Shown here: positions 7,939-16,795 of the stretch, piece by piece | Numbering within the stretch: the first letter of the stretch is position 1 | Layout: each line of letters begins with the position of its first letter | Assembly (NCBI RefSeq): GCF_030056705.1 | Contig: NZ_JASHIC010000032.1 | Location: forward strand, 1-64,000 | DNA length: 64,000 bases | From: Flectobacillus longus | Lineage (GTDB): Bacteria > Bacteroidota > Bacteroidia > Cytophagales > Spirosomataceae | Direction of reading: 5' to 3' | The notes under the pieces: generated by a model | The model's input: the letters and a program-made list of their open reading frames with translations, nothing else | What the model was told of the DNA's origin: nothing | Database searches by the model: none | Translations under genes and position numbers: made by a program

Positions 7939-8883
7939 ATGGAACGTATGAGAATCGAAAAAATCTTAGTACCTATTGATTTCAGCCTAACCTCAGAAAA
8001 TGCCTTAAAAGCTGCTATAAATATTGCAGAACAACATCAGGCGAAACTTTACCTTCTACACATTATTGAGCCCGGAATTTTGATGTTTGCTCAAGATGGT
8101 AGCCTAATTTTTGATATTACGTCAGATAGTATTGATAAAGAACATGAAAATCGGTTAGAAAAACTATATGACCGTTTCAAAGGCAAAGGATATTGGGAGG
8201 TAGAAAGCATAGTGAAACATGGTGAAGTAACCCCTTTAATTGTACAAACAGTAGAGGAGATTGAGGCAGATTTGTTGGTGATGGGAAGTCATGGTACTGA
8301 AACAAGCTTGGATGACCTATTGGGTACCAATGCTTACAGTGTTGTAAAACGTGCTAAATGTCCAGTTTTAACGATTCCTACACATTATCATTGGGAAGGA
8401 ATCAACAAAGTCTTATTCCCGATTCGCTCGGTATTAGGTGCTTTGGACAAATATCCTATAACTGAGGCGCTATTGTCTCCTTCTGACAACCCAGAATGGT
8501 TACTTGTTGGATTGAATGACCACGAAAAACCAGATGATAAAGCAAAAGTAGAGGAATTTGTAGGGCAATTTACCAAGTTTTTGGAAAGCCAAAACAAGCA
8601 GTTCAAATTGGCAAATTATACTGGTGAAAATTTAGCAGGGAAAGTGTTAGAAATGTCAAATAGTGAAGGAGTAAGTTTGATTGTGATGACCACTTCCACA
8701 ACAACTTCATTTGCTAAATACTTGGCAGGAAGTTATTCTCAACAAGTGGTGAATCACTCAAGAATACCAGTGTTGTCAGTAAGTCCTGATATTTCGATTA
8801 AAATCAAAGAAAGTGACGCAACGCCAGAAGAAATTTTGGAAAACCTTGGATACGGATATCCATTTTCAGGTACAGTGCTCTAA
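7939..8883 (+). CDS. Universal stress protein with two UspA domains
   Basis: A 314-residue cytoplasmic protein. Domain 1 (about residues 5-150) starts IEKILVPIDFSLTSENAL and keeps the ATP-binding loop in the form GSHGTETSLDDLLGTNA (G-x2-G-x9-G-T) followed by VVKRAKCPVLTIP, so it probably binds ATP. Domain 2 (about 155-285) is shortened, and its loop (MTTSTTTSFAKYLAGS) lacks the first glycines, so it is likely a non-binding partner. Such tandem USPs respond to stress or energy state; the specific role is unknown. ATG 7948 is an alternative start. It stands alone between two terminators. Confidence 0.85.
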   Translation: MERMRIEKILVPIDFSLTSENALKAAINIAEQHQAKLYLLHIIEPGILMFAQDGSLIFDITSDSIDKEHENRLEKLYDRFKGKGYWEVESIVKHGEVTPLIVQTVEEIEADLLVMGSHGTETSLDDLLGTNAYSVVKRAKCPVLTIPTHYHWEGINKVLFPIRSVLGALDKYPITEALLSPSDNPEWLLVGLNDHEKPDDKAKVEEFVGQFTKFLESQNKQFKLANYTGENLAGKVLEMSNSEGVSLIVMTTSTTTSFAKYLAGSYSQQVVNHSRIPVLSVSPDISIKIKESDATPEEILENLGYGYPFSGTVL

Positions 8884-8944
8884 TAGTTGAGCCAGACAAA
8901 ATAGGAACGATTTGAAGACTATGCAGTCAAATTTTGTCAATATC

Positions 8945-9005
8945 AAAACCTCAATCAGGTAATATGATAGATGCTTTTATCTCTCACTTACCTGATTGAG
9001 GTTTT
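8945..9005. terminator. Bidirectional terminator
   Basis: Perfect 18-bp arms (8945-8962 and 8988-9005), 25-base loop, A run on the left and T run on the right. It lies between the convergent stress-protein and DUF1460 genes. Confidence 0.85.
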
Positions 9006-9010
9006 TTATG

Positions 9011-9856
9011 TTATTTCTTCACCAATCTTGAAATCATAATACCTGTCTGACTAGAGTGTTTTGCCAAGTATTCAGCTAGTGGTTCTGGTGAAATAATGAC
9101 TTCTTTCAAATCTTGTGAGGCGTGTAATAAATGTACTCGCCCATTGACTACAATCGCAAATCCTTGATGCGAAATATCCAAGCCACTTTTTGAGGTTGTG
9201 ATGGCAATAATATCTCCGTTTTGAATACAAGACTCTTTTTTCGCCACTTCAGCTTTGGGGATATAGAAGAAACTTTTACGCATCAATTCTATTTCTGCCA
9301 TTTTCACTGCTTCAAGCGCACGATAATCTTCTAGTTGAGGATAAAGCGGAAGATGAGAGGTCATAAATGACACACTTTTCTTGTAGGGCTTTCCAGCACA
9401 AGCCTGTGTTTGGTCTTTGATGAGCCCTTTTCTTTCGTTTTCCTTTAGCCAATCTGTAAAGTAATGTAGGCGTGAGCCATAGCCATTTACATGACCAAAA
9501 CGATAGCGAAGCGTTTCGAGGTTATGCTTGAACTCCTCAAATGAATTGTTTTTGCATAGCGAAATAGCTAATACGGATTCAACCAAAGTAGAACAGTCAA
9601 ATTCTCGAAGATTGACGACTAAATTTTCTTTTTTGCTTTCTAATGTGTTTGCTACATAAGGTTTCCCCAAAAATGTTTGAGCAATTTCAATCACCCTTTG
9701 ACCTTGTTCTGAATTATACTTTTTTTGAATAGTAACTTCAAAAATACTTTTGTCTGATTCTTGAGCAATTCCTGCCCAACTAATCCCACAAAATAAAAGG
9801 TTTAAGGCAATCGCCTTAAACCTTTTACCCAGATATGCTTTTTTAAATAATGACAC
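9011..9856 (-). CDS. DUF1460 family protein (N-acetylmuramoyl-L-alanine amidase-like)
   Basis: A 281-residue exported protein of the DUF1460 family. Family structures are NlpC/P60-like cysteine enzymes that act on cell-wall muropeptides in the periplasm. The visible signature is FLGKPYVANTLE followed by LVVNLREFDCSTLVESVLA, where the Cys of FDCST is the presumed nucleophile, and later ISHQGFAIVVNGRVHLLHAS, which supplies histidines. The N-terminus has a basic stretch and a hydrophobic segment ending AGIAQ, a signal peptide. Likely role: trimming or recycling of peptidoglycan fragments. It is separated from the minus-strand sugar importer upstream by about 180 bases. Confidence 0.8.
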   Translation of the reverse strand: MSLFKKAYLGKRFKAIALNLLFCGISWAGIAQESDKSIFEVTIQKKYNSEQGQRVIEIAQTFLGKPYVANTLESKKENLVVNLREFDCSTLVESVLAISLCKNNSFEEFKHNLETLRYRFGHVNGYGSRLHYFTDWLKENERKGLIKDQTQACAGKPYKKSVSFMTSHLPLYPQLEDYRALEAVKMAEIELMRKSFFYIPKAEVAKKESCIQNGDIIAITTSKSGLDISHQGFAIVVNGRVHLLHASQDLKEVIISPEPLAEYLAKHSSQTGIMISRLVKK

Positions 9857-10035
9857 GGTAGTAGTAATAAAATGGTTGCGCTTTTTTTCTTTAACGCAAT
9901 ATTAAAACTTCTTATTTGAAACTTATCCTGATTAATTGTGCTATTACCGAATTAAAAATGGAGAGACATAGCGCTAAAATCTAGTTACTAACAGCGTAAG
10001 CCAAGATTTATAAAGCCTACAAACTATTTCCAATT

Positions 10036-11367
10036 TTATGATTGTTTTTCTTTCACAAACATAACAGATACCGCTCCCAAAATCATAAAGACACCTGCCA
10101 TCACCAAAGCATATATTTCATTCGAATTGTAAACATTTTTAACAATCCAACCTCCAAAAATACTATTTACAATTTGAGGGAAAGTGATAAAGAAGTTGAA
10201 AATACCCATATAAACTCCCATTTTATGAATTGGAATACTATCTGCGATAATTGCATAAGGCATTGCTAAGATACTTGCCCAAGCAAACCCGATACCCACC
10301 ATACTTAAAATCAAATAATCTGGATTTGTGATAAAGAAAATAGAGATTAGTCCTAAGCCCCCGCATACTAAAGAAAAAGCATGTGTGGTCTTTTTGCCCA
10401 ATAATGAGGCGATTTTAGGTAAAGACAAAGCAAATACAGCAGCAACTCCATTGTAAATCCCGAATAATGAACTTACCCAGTCTCCGGCATCATTAAAGGC
10501 TTTTGAATTATGATCTGCTAATGGTAAACCGTAAACATGGTGTGCAATCGCAGGAGTAGCATATACCCACATGGGAAAGAGCGCAATCCATGAGAAGAAT
10601 TGTACAAGTCCTAGCTGTTTCATGGATGTTGGCATTTGAACAAAGTCCTTAAATATATCTTTCAAGCTACTTTGTTCATGCAAATCATCATTAAAACCAA
10701 ATGATTTTCTTTCAGCAGGGGAATATTCCTTTGTAGTAAGAATTGTCCAAAGAATGGCCGCTAGAATAACGATAGAACCAATATAAAAGGAATATATCAC
10801 GTTATCTTGTACATTTCCATTGATAGATTCATTCGATACGTTGAAAAATTTATTAAGAATCGTAGGAAGAAAACCTCCTGCCACTGCTCCAATTCCAATT
10901 AAGGTAGTCTGCACCGAAAACCCTGTTGTATTTTGTTCTTCAGGCAAGTTGTCGGCCACCAAAGCTCTGAATGGCTCCATGGCAATATTGAAAGAGGCAT
11001 CCATAAACATCAAAAAGCCTGCTCCCAAAACTACCGCAGGAAGTACACCTGCCAAAAATGAAGCATTCGGCATAAATGCTAAAGCAACGGCTGCTAAAAT
11101 AGCTCCTGTCAAGAAATAAGGTTTTCGTCGACCAAATCGTCCCCAAGTGGTATCCGAATAGTGTCCAATAATTGGCTGGACAATCATTCCTGTTAGTGGT
11201 GCTGCCAACCAAAACCAAGAAAGGTGTTCTACATCGGCGCCATAAGTTTGAAGAATACGAGAGGCATTTCCGTTTTGAAGCGAAAAGCCAAATTGGATAC
11301 CCAAGAAACCAACGCTCATATTGATAATCTGCGCCAGACTCAAGAAGGGTTTATTAATTTTTTTCAT
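10036..11367 (-). CDS. MFS sugar symporter (GPH-like; probable maltose importer)
   Basis: A 443-residue inner-membrane carrier. It matches the glycoside-pentoside-hexuronide/SLC45-type branch of the major facilitator superfamily by the N-terminal SLAQIINMSVGFLGIQFGFSLQ segment and the loop GHYSDTTWGRFGRRKPY (about residues 67-83). In Bacteroidota, such carriers sit with GH65 phosphorylase and pgmB genes and import maltose. Here it lies 107 bases after the GH13 gene on the same strand and shares the CCATTAACCAT leader element with three other genes of the island. It would move maltose from periplasmic amylases to the cytoplasmic phosphorylase. Confidence 0.8.
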   Translation of the reverse strand: MKKINKPFLSLAQIINMSVGFLGIQFGFSLQNGNASRILQTYGADVEHLSWFWLAAPLTGMIVQPIIGHYSDTTWGRFGRRKPYFLTGAILAAVALAFMPNASFLAGVLPAVVLGAGFLMFMDASFNIAMEPFRALVADNLPEEQNTTGFSVQTTLIGIGAVAGGFLPTILNKFFNVSNESINGNVQDNVIYSFYIGSIVILAAILWTILTTKEYSPAERKSFGFNDDLHEQSSLKDIFKDFVQMPTSMKQLGLVQFFSWIALFPMWVYATPAIAHHVYGLPLADHNSKAFNDAGDWVSSLFGIYNGVAAVFALSLPKIASLLGKKTTHAFSLVCGGLGLISIFFITNPDYLILSMVGIGFAWASILAMPYAIIADSIPIHKMGVYMGIFNFFITFPQIVNSIFGGWIVKNVYNSNEIYALVMAGVFMILGAVSVMFVKEKQS

Positions 11368-11371
11368 GTTT

Positions 11372-11382
11372 ATGGTTAATGG
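11372..11382 (-). promoter_or_regulatory. CCATTAACCAT leader element, copy 1
   Basis: The 11-mer ends 4 bases before the importer's ATG (11367). It is identical to copies before the GH13 gene at 13655 and the GH65 gene at 16796, and 10 of 11 bases match the copy before pgmB. See the finding on this motif. Confidence 0.55.
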
Positions 11383-11392
11383 ATTATTGGGT

Positions 11393-11467
11393 GAAAGTGT
11401 AAAGTTTTGAATATCAATTCAATGGTTTTAATTTTCCAATAAGTTGTATTTAAAACTCTACACTCTC
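11393..11467 (-). repeat. Inverted repeat between GH13 and importer genes
   Basis: Two 16-base arms (11393-11408 and 11452-11467) are complementary except at two positions and enclose 43 bases. The pair fills most of the gap between the GH13 stop (11475) and the importer start (11367). It could fold in the mRNA of a two-gene transcript or serve as paired binding sites for a regulator. Confidence 0.5.
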
Positions 11468-11474
11468 AAATGTA

Positions 11475-13376
11475 CTATTTTTTAGAAGAAATTTCATAAA
11501 TCACCGCAGTGTTTGGCGCTACTTTGATAGAGATATTTTCTTTAGCATTAATTTTTTGTGAGCCTTTAGCTTCATAAACACCTTTCATTGTACAATTTCC
11601 TTGTGGATCCAATCCCATGGCTGTCCAAGCACCTTCAGGAATATGAAGGTTGATGTTTTTTTCTTGATAATGATCAAAATTACATACAACCAAAAGCTTT
11701 TGATTTTCGCTATATCGTAAATAAGAATATACCTTACGACGGTCGTAATCATGATTTTGTATGTATTGAAGATCAAAGAATGCTCCTTTTTGCACAGCTT
11801 CAGAACCATTGACAAATTTCAATAAGCCTTTATAGAATGCTTGTAAATTCTTTTGTTCCTCGGTTAAGCCTGCGCCATCAAATTTACCTCCATTCATCCA
11901 TGCCTGATGGGAAGGAACTCCCCAGAAATCAAACATTGTGGTACGGTCATCGGCTTGGTTGAAACCTTCTTTTCCATCTGCTTTTTCTCCTAGTTCTTGA
12001 CCAAAGTAAATCATCACTGGTCCTGTGTGAAGCGTGGCTGTAACGACCATGGCAGGTACTGCTGCGAATGGATTTCCTTTGGCAAATGCTGGTGTATTGA
12101 CACGTTGCTCATCGTGATTTTCTAAGAAACGTAACATGTGCTCAGAAATATCCCCTGATTCATGTTGCCAAACGCGAGTAATATCTTCTACGGTTGCTTC
12201 ATGTTTTTGCTCAACCAATCTTCTTAGTCCATCATACAAACCAACTTTGTCATACAAATAGTCAAATCCTCCAACCTTGATATAATTGTGGTATTCACGA
12301 GGGTTGTAGATTTCTGCAATGAATACCATTTCTGGATACTCTTTTTTAATGGCTGAAGTTGCATACTGCCAAAACTCTACAGGTACCATTTCGGCCATAT
12401 CACATCTAAAACCATCAACACCTTTGGCAGACCAATATTTTAAGATTTCAACCATCTTAATCCAAGTAGATGGAACTGGATCAAAATGACGACTACGTCC
12501 GTTGAGAATATCTACACCATAATTCAATTTTACCGTTTCAAACCAGTCATCAATTGTTGGTTTTGACGAAAATACATCGTTACCCGAGGCTTTTGCAGGC
12601 GACTCAATATACGGACCTTCTGGTTTGACAGGAGAGTTTACTCCATCAGGGATTTGGAACTGAGTATGAGGGAGATAGTAAAAGTTATTATGTGGGTCAA
12701 AGCCTTTATTTACGTCATCATCTTGACCAAAGTCACGTACACCCGCAGGCTTCATGTCTGAGCGATACACACGTGCCACGTGGTTGGGTACAAAGTCCAT
12801 TACTACCTTTAGTCCATTTTTGTGAACACGAGCTACCATCGCCTCAAATTCTTCCATTCTTTTGCTAGGATCTGTTGCAAAAAATGGGTTTACGTCATAA
12901 TAATCCTTGATAGCAAATGGTGAACCACAACGGCCTTTTACTACATCTGGATGGTCTTTTGGAATACCCAACGCCGTTAAATCTTCCATCGTAGCATGCT
13001 CAATAAGACCAGTCATGTACAGATGTGAGTAGCCAAATTTTTTCAATTCTTTCAACGCTTTATCGTTGATGTCTTTGAATTTAGTCACACCATTTTCGGC
13101 AGCCGAACCATTCATTTTGTTGGTTGAATTGGTATTGCCCCACAAGTGGAACATCATCTGTAGAATTACTAACTTGTCGTTTTTCTGGGTCATAATTTTC
13201 GTTTTCTCGCTTGATTTAGTTTTTGTCAGGGATTTATCTTTATTCTTTAATTTACTAGAATTATTCTTGTTGACCAAAACTTGAGTTTTCGGACGTTTTT
13301 TAGTTTGCGAGAAGGATGCCCAATTCAGAAATATGCATCCCAATATTGTTAGGAAAATGAAGTGTTTTTTAAGCAT
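11475..13376 (-). CDS. Exported alpha-amylase family protein (GH13)
   Basis: A 633-residue retaining alpha-glucan hydrolase, probably periplasmic or outer-membrane associated. The four GH13 regions are present: DFVPNH, GFRCDMAE with nucleophile Asp326, FIAEIY with acid/base Glu355, and ENHDE with Asp422. An N-terminal signal peptide (about residues 1-23) is followed by an unusual 40-residue linker rich in Lys, Ser and Thr before the barrel begins at KLVILQMMFHLWGN. Met62 could be an internal start giving a cytoplasmic form, but the signal peptide makes the long form more likely. It is followed on the same strand by the importer and supplies maltose or maltodextrin. Confidence 0.9.
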   Translation of the reverse strand: MLKKHFIFLTILGCIFLNWASFSQTKKRPKTQVLVNKNNSSKLKNKDKSLTKTKSSEKTKIMTQKNDKLVILQMMFHLWGNTNSTNKMNGSAAENGVTKFKDINDKALKELKKFGYSHLYMTGLIEHATMEDLTALGIPKDHPDVVKGRCGSPFAIKDYYDVNPFFATDPSKRMEEFEAMVARVHKNGLKVVMDFVPNHVARVYRSDMKPAGVRDFGQDDDVNKGFDPHNNFYYLPHTQFQIPDGVNSPVKPEGPYIESPAKASGNDVFSSKPTIDDWFETVKLNYGVDILNGRSRHFDPVPSTWIKMVEILKYWSAKGVDGFRCDMAEMVPVEFWQYATSAIKKEYPEMVFIAEIYNPREYHNYIKVGGFDYLYDKVGLYDGLRRLVEQKHEATVEDITRVWQHESGDISEHMLRFLENHDEQRVNTPAFAKGNPFAAVPAMVVTATLHTGPVMIYFGQELGEKADGKEGFNQADDRTTMFDFWGVPSHQAWMNGGKFDGAGLTEEQKNLQAFYKGLLKFVNGSEAVQKGAFFDLQYIQNHDYDRRKVYSYLRYSENQKLLVVCNFDHYQEKNINLHIPEGAWTAMGLDPQGNCTMKGVYEAKGSQKINAKENISIKVAPNTAVIYEISSKK

Positions 13377-13398
13377 TTTTAGAATAATATTTGGCTAT

Positions 13399-13416
13399 TA
13401 GCACAGTTTAGCACAG
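13399..13416 (-). repeat. Direct repeat of TAGCACAG upstream of GH13
   Basis: TAGCACAG occurs at 13399-13406 and 13409-13416, ten bases apart, about one DNA turn, just upstream of the minus-strand GH13 start (13376). A third copy lies at 16628-16635, upstream of the maltose phosphorylase. Helical phasing is compatible with a regulator site, but this is only a suggestion. Confidence 0.3.
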
Positions 13417-13631
13417 ATTCAATTCATTTAAGTAGCTAATAGCTTTGTGATAATTTTGCTCGAATTTAAGATTTTATTATTAGGATTTTCTTCATTTTAT
13501 TTGAAAAATTGCAAACTTTTAAAGTTGTCATCAGGCATCTTGAGTAATTTTTTTTGTATTTTAGAAATGTTTAATTGTATTTACATTTTCTGCCTTGCTG
13601 CTCATTGCCAATAGCTTAATGACTCATTTTT

Positions 13632-13642
13632 CCATTAACCAT
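13632..13642 (+). promoter_or_regulatory. CCATTAACCAT leader element, copy 2
   Basis: Identical 11-mer ending 12 bases before the ATG at 13655. Confidence 0.55.
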
Positions 13643-13654
13643 CTCTTTATAAAC

Positions 13655-15559
13655 ATGAAAAAAACAATTCTATCCTTGGTGCTTTTGGGAAGTACTTTTT
13701 TGGGTATCGCTCAAACACCAAGTATCCAACGTGTAAACCCTACAAACTGGTGGGTGGGCATGAAAAACCCATCTTTGCAATTATTGGTATATGGTAAAAA
13801 CTTGAAAGGCGCCGATGTCAAAATCAATTATCCTGGCGTTACGCTTCAAAAAGTAAATACTGTAGAGAATCCAAATTATTTATTTCTTGATTTGACAATT
13901 GCTCCTGAAACAAAAGCGGGTACATTAAACGTAGAAATGACTAAGACCATTCAGGTACAGAAAGGAAAGAAGAAGGCTATAGACCAAGTGGTAAAAATTA
14001 CACAGCCTTTTGAATTGCGTGTTCGTGATAAAAAGCCTCAAACTGTCAATTCTAAAGACTTTATTTATTTGATATTACCCGACCGTTTTGCCAATGGCGA
14101 CCCAAGTAATGATAAGTTTGAGGATATGGCCGATAAGGTTTCGGATCGTAAAAATCCTTTTGCCCGCCATGGTGGCGACTTAAAGGGAGTTACCCAACAT
14201 CTTGATTATTTCAAAGAGTTAGGCGCTACGACTCTTTGGTTGAATCCCGTAATTGAAAATGACCAGCCTCAAACCAACGAGGGTGGTGCAATGCGTTCTG
14301 CTTATCACGGCTATGGTTTTACCGACCAATATAATGTTGACCGTCGTTTGGGAGGCAATGCAGCTTATTTGGAAATGGTCACTGAAGCACACAAAAAAGG
14401 CTTGAAAGTGATTCAAGATGCAGTGTACAACCACGTGGGTATCAACCACTGGATTTTGAAGGATATGCCATCAAAAGATTGGTTGAATCAATGGGACACT
14501 TATACCAATACTTCATATCGTGATGAGCCCGTTGTTGATGTTTTGCACGGGAATAAATCTGACTTTAAGGTTCAGCAAAGTGGTTGGTTTGTACCATTCT
14601 TGCCAGACTTAAATCAAAATAACGCTTTTGTAGCAAACTATCTAATTCAGCATGCTCTTTGGACTGTGGAGTATTTTGGTATCGATGGCTGGCGTGTCGA
14701 CACTTACCAGTACAATGATTTACCATTTATGAACCGTTGTAATGCCGCTCTTTTTGAGGAGTATCCAGATATGTTTATCACAGGTGAAAATGCTGTACAA
14801 AATATCTACAGTCAGGTATATCATGTGAGAAACAATATCAATTTGCCTTTCAAGAGCAATTTGCCTTCAGCAAATGATTTTGTATTGCAAACGGCTATCA
14901 ACGATGCTTTAAATCAAAATTTTGATTGGGGAAAAGGCTTCAATCGCCTCTATCAAGTTTTGTCGATGGATGCTTTGTATCAAAATCCTGATTTGAATAT
15001 GACCTTCGTTGATAATCATGACCAAGACCGCTATTTCTCAGTTATTGGGGAAGATTTGAACAAATACAAATTAGGTTTAGGTTTCCTATTGACCACACGT
15101 GGAACTCCACATTTGTATTACGGAACGGAAGTATTAATGAAGAATTTCAAAAATCCTTCTGATGCAGAAGTTCGTCAAGACTTTCCTGGCGGTTGGGCTG
15201 AAGACGCAGTGAGTAAATTCACAGCTAATGGACGAAATGAGAAAGAGAATGAAGCGTTTAATTTTGTAAAAACTTTAGCCAATTTCCGTAAGAACTCTTC
15301 AGCACTAACTACAGGGAAATTGATGCAGTTTTTACCACAAAACGGCATGTATGTATATTTCAGATACGATGCACAACAAACCGTAATGGTAATCATGAGT
15401 CAAAATAAGGACGAGAAAGAGCTATCAACCGACCGTTTTGCTGAAATTATGGGAGGCTTTACTTCTGGTAAAGAGGTTATCTCAGGTAATACCGTTTCTT
15501 CTTTGCCAAAAATCAAGGTTCCAGCTATGTCAATTCAAGTAATTGAGTTGAAAAAGTAG
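13655..15559 (+). CDS. Exported GH13 cyclomaltodextrinase/neopullulanase-like enzyme (SusA-type)
   Basis: A 634-residue protein that cleaves alpha-glucans or cyclodextrins. The start at 13655 gives a signal peptide (MKKTILSLVLLGSTFLGIAQ); the frame upstream of it is leader. Residues about 25-125 form a beta-sandwich N-domain (RVNPTNWWVGMKNPSLQLLVYG) typical of cyclomaltodextrinases and SusA. The barrel follows from YLILPDRFANGDPSND, with catalytic Asp349 (GWRVDTY), Glu378 (ITGENA) and Asp456 (DNHDQDR). It is divergent from the other GH13 gene and ahead of pgmB and mapA. It likely finishes maltodextrin breakdown in the periplasm. Confidence 0.9.
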   Translation: MKKTILSLVLLGSTFLGIAQTPSIQRVNPTNWWVGMKNPSLQLLVYGKNLKGADVKINYPGVTLQKVNTVENPNYLFLDLTIAPETKAGTLNVEMTKTIQVQKGKKKAIDQVVKITQPFELRVRDKKPQTVNSKDFIYLILPDRFANGDPSNDKFEDMADKVSDRKNPFARHGGDLKGVTQHLDYFKELGATTLWLNPVIENDQPQTNEGGAMRSAYHGYGFTDQYNVDRRLGGNAAYLEMVTEAHKKGLKVIQDAVYNHVGINHWILKDMPSKDWLNQWDTYTNTSYRDEPVVDVLHGNKSDFKVQQSGWFVPFLPDLNQNNAFVANYLIQHALWTVEYFGIDGWRVDTYQYNDLPFMNRCNAALFEEYPDMFITGENAVQNIYSQVYHVRNNINLPFKSNLPSANDFVLQTAINDALNQNFDWGKGFNRLYQVLSMDALYQNPDLNMTFVDNHDQDRYFSVIGEDLNKYKLGLGFLLTTRGTPHLYYGTEVLMKNFKNPSDAEVRQDFPGGWAEDAVSKFTANGRNEKENEAFNFVKTLANFRKNSSALTTGKLMQFLPQNGMYVYFRYDAQQTVMVIMSQNKDEKELSTDRFAEIMGGFTSGKEVISGNTVSSLPKIKVPAMSIQVIELKK

Positions 15560-15733
15560 TTTTTTATAGGAATGAAGAAGTGAAGGAAAGGAATTGGGTC
15601 TAATAAAATTTCATTGTTACAATTAAGACTTAAGTTTTGATTTTTAATGAGATTTTTTTATAAATCCGAAATCAAATATCCGACCTCTGAAATATTCTCT
15701 ATTCCTCAGTGTCTTTCTAATCGATACTCCTTG

Positions 15734-15741
15734 TAACTTTG
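15734..15741 (+). promoter_or_regulatory. -7 box TAACTTTG ahead of pgmB
   Basis: Exact TAnnTTTG element 80 bases before the pgmB start. Transcription would begin near 15747, which places the following hairpin inside the pgmB leader. No clear -33 TTG was seen. Confidence 0.4.
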
Positions 15742-15761
15742 TAATGATAAATATTTAGAAA

Positions 15762-15798
15762 AGGTTGGGAATGTTATTATTCCCAACCTCTCTTTTTT
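15762..15798 (+). terminator. Terminator-like hairpin in front of pgmB (possible attenuator)
   Basis: Arms AGGTTGGGAAT (15762-15772) and ATTCCCAACCT (15779-15789), 6-base loop, followed by CTCTTTTTT. It is 203 bases after the GH13 stop and 22 bases before the pgmB ATG, directly followed by the CCATTAACCA element. It may simply end the GH13 transcript, or attenuate pgmB if the -7 box at 15734 is used. Confidence 0.7.
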
Positions 15799-15808
15799 CC
15801 ATTAACCA
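15799..15808 (+). promoter_or_regulatory. CCATTAACCA leader element, copy 3
   Basis: Ten of the eleven bases of the shared motif, ending 12 bases before the ATG at 15821. Confidence 0.5.
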
Positions 15809-15820
15809 AACTTTTAAACA

Positions 15821-16471
15821 ATGACAACAGTAAAAGCGTGCCTTTTTGACTTAGATGGCGTAATTGTCGATACAGCAGTATATCATTTTCAGGCTTGGAG
15901 AAGATTAGCCAACGAGTTGGGTTTTGATTTTACAGAACACCAAAACGAGCAGTTGAAAGGAATCAGTCGCATGGAATCACTCGAATTGATTCTAAATTGG
16001 GGAGGTGTATCGCTAACCGAAGAGGAAAAAATAGCATGGGCTACCAAAAAAAATCAATGGTATTTAGACTTGGTTATGCAAATGACTCCCAACGAAGTCT
16101 TACCAGGCGTACCAGATTTTTTGAAATCATTGCGTGAAAATGGTATCAAAATCGCACTAGGTTCTGCCAGTAAAAATTCTAAATTAATTTTGGAAAAAAT
16201 CCAAATGCTAGACTATTTCGACGCCATTATCGATGGTAATAATATCACTAATGGAAAACCAGACCCTCAGGTGTTTTTGATGGGAGCTGAAGCTACAGGC
16301 GTACAACCTACAGAATGTGTTGTATTTGAAGATGCTGTGGCAGGTGTACAAGCTGCCAAAGCAGGTGGTATGAAAGCCGTAGGCGTTGGTTCAGCAGATA
16401 TTTTAACAGAGGCAGATATTGTCATTTCTACTTTTGAAGGTTTTTCGGTTGAGCAATTACTTCAGGTGTAA
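15821..16471 (+). CDS. pgmB: Beta-phosphoglucomutase
   Basis: A 216-residue HAD-superfamily enzyme that converts beta-D-glucose 1-phosphate to glucose 6-phosphate in the cytoplasm. Motif I is FDLDGVIVDT, with the nucleophile and acid/base aspartates at residues 9 and 11. The cap domain follows (about 17-85), then GSASKN (motif II), GKPDPQVF (motif III Lys) and VFEDAVAGVQAA (motif IV acidic pair). The VIVDTAVYHFQAWRRLA segment is typical of beta-phosphoglucomutases rather than general phosphatases. It precedes the GH65 gene on the same strand; GH65 maltose phosphorylase releases beta-glucose 1-phosphate, this enzyme's substrate. Confidence 0.92.
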   Translation: MTTVKACLFDLDGVIVDTAVYHFQAWRRLANELGFDFTEHQNEQLKGISRMESLELILNWGGVSLTEEEKIAWATKKNQWYLDLVMQMTPNEVLPGVPDFLKSLRENGIKIALGSASKNSKLILEKIQMLDYFDAIIDGNNITNGKPDPQVFLMGAEATGVQPTECVVFEDAVAGVQAAKAGGMKAVGVGSADILTEADIVISTFEGFSVEQLLQV

Positions 16472-16524
16472 TTTCATTCTAATACAATCAATTCTGTATA
16501 TTTTGAATACAATCTAGCCCTTGT

Positions 16525-16560
16525 GAGGGTAACCCTTGTTGGTTACCCTCTTTCATTTTC
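16525..16560 (+). terminator. Terminator after pgmB
   Basis: Arms GAGGGTAACC (16525-16534) and GGTTACCCTC (16541-16550), 6-base loop, then a T-rich tail. It makes separate transcripts of pgmB and mapA likely. The rest of the 324-base gap holds a TAGCACAG copy at 16628 and the leader element at 16772. Confidence 0.75.
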
Positions 16561-16771
16561 AGTACCTTACGATAATATTAGTAAAAAACAGTAAAATCTC
16601 ATCGTACCAAAATTCAAAAAAACACCCTAGCACAGCAAGGACAATTTTCTACAATTGAAGTAATTTAGCAGACTAATAAAATAATCAACTTAAGGAATTG
16701 TACATTTCCAAGAACTTGCGTGAAAAAGATATACTAAAGTATTGAAGAATTGGAAATAGTTAGATACATTG

Positions 16772-16782
16772 CCATTAACCAT
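16772..16782 (+). promoter_or_regulatory. CCATTAACCAT leader element, copy 4
   Basis: Identical 11-mer ending 13 bases before the ATG at 16796. Confidence 0.55.
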
Positions 16783-16795
16783 CCATTATAATACA

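Noticed and set aside
11372-11382. CCATTAACCA as a Shine-Dalgarno site
   Set aside because: It is not complementary to CCUCC at the 16S 3' end and its spacing to the ATG varies from 4 to 13 bases.
13377-13654. A sigma-type promoter for the GH13 gene at 13655
   Set aside because: Several AT-rich near matches exist, but none is an exact TAnnTTTG with a spaced TTG, so none is annotated.
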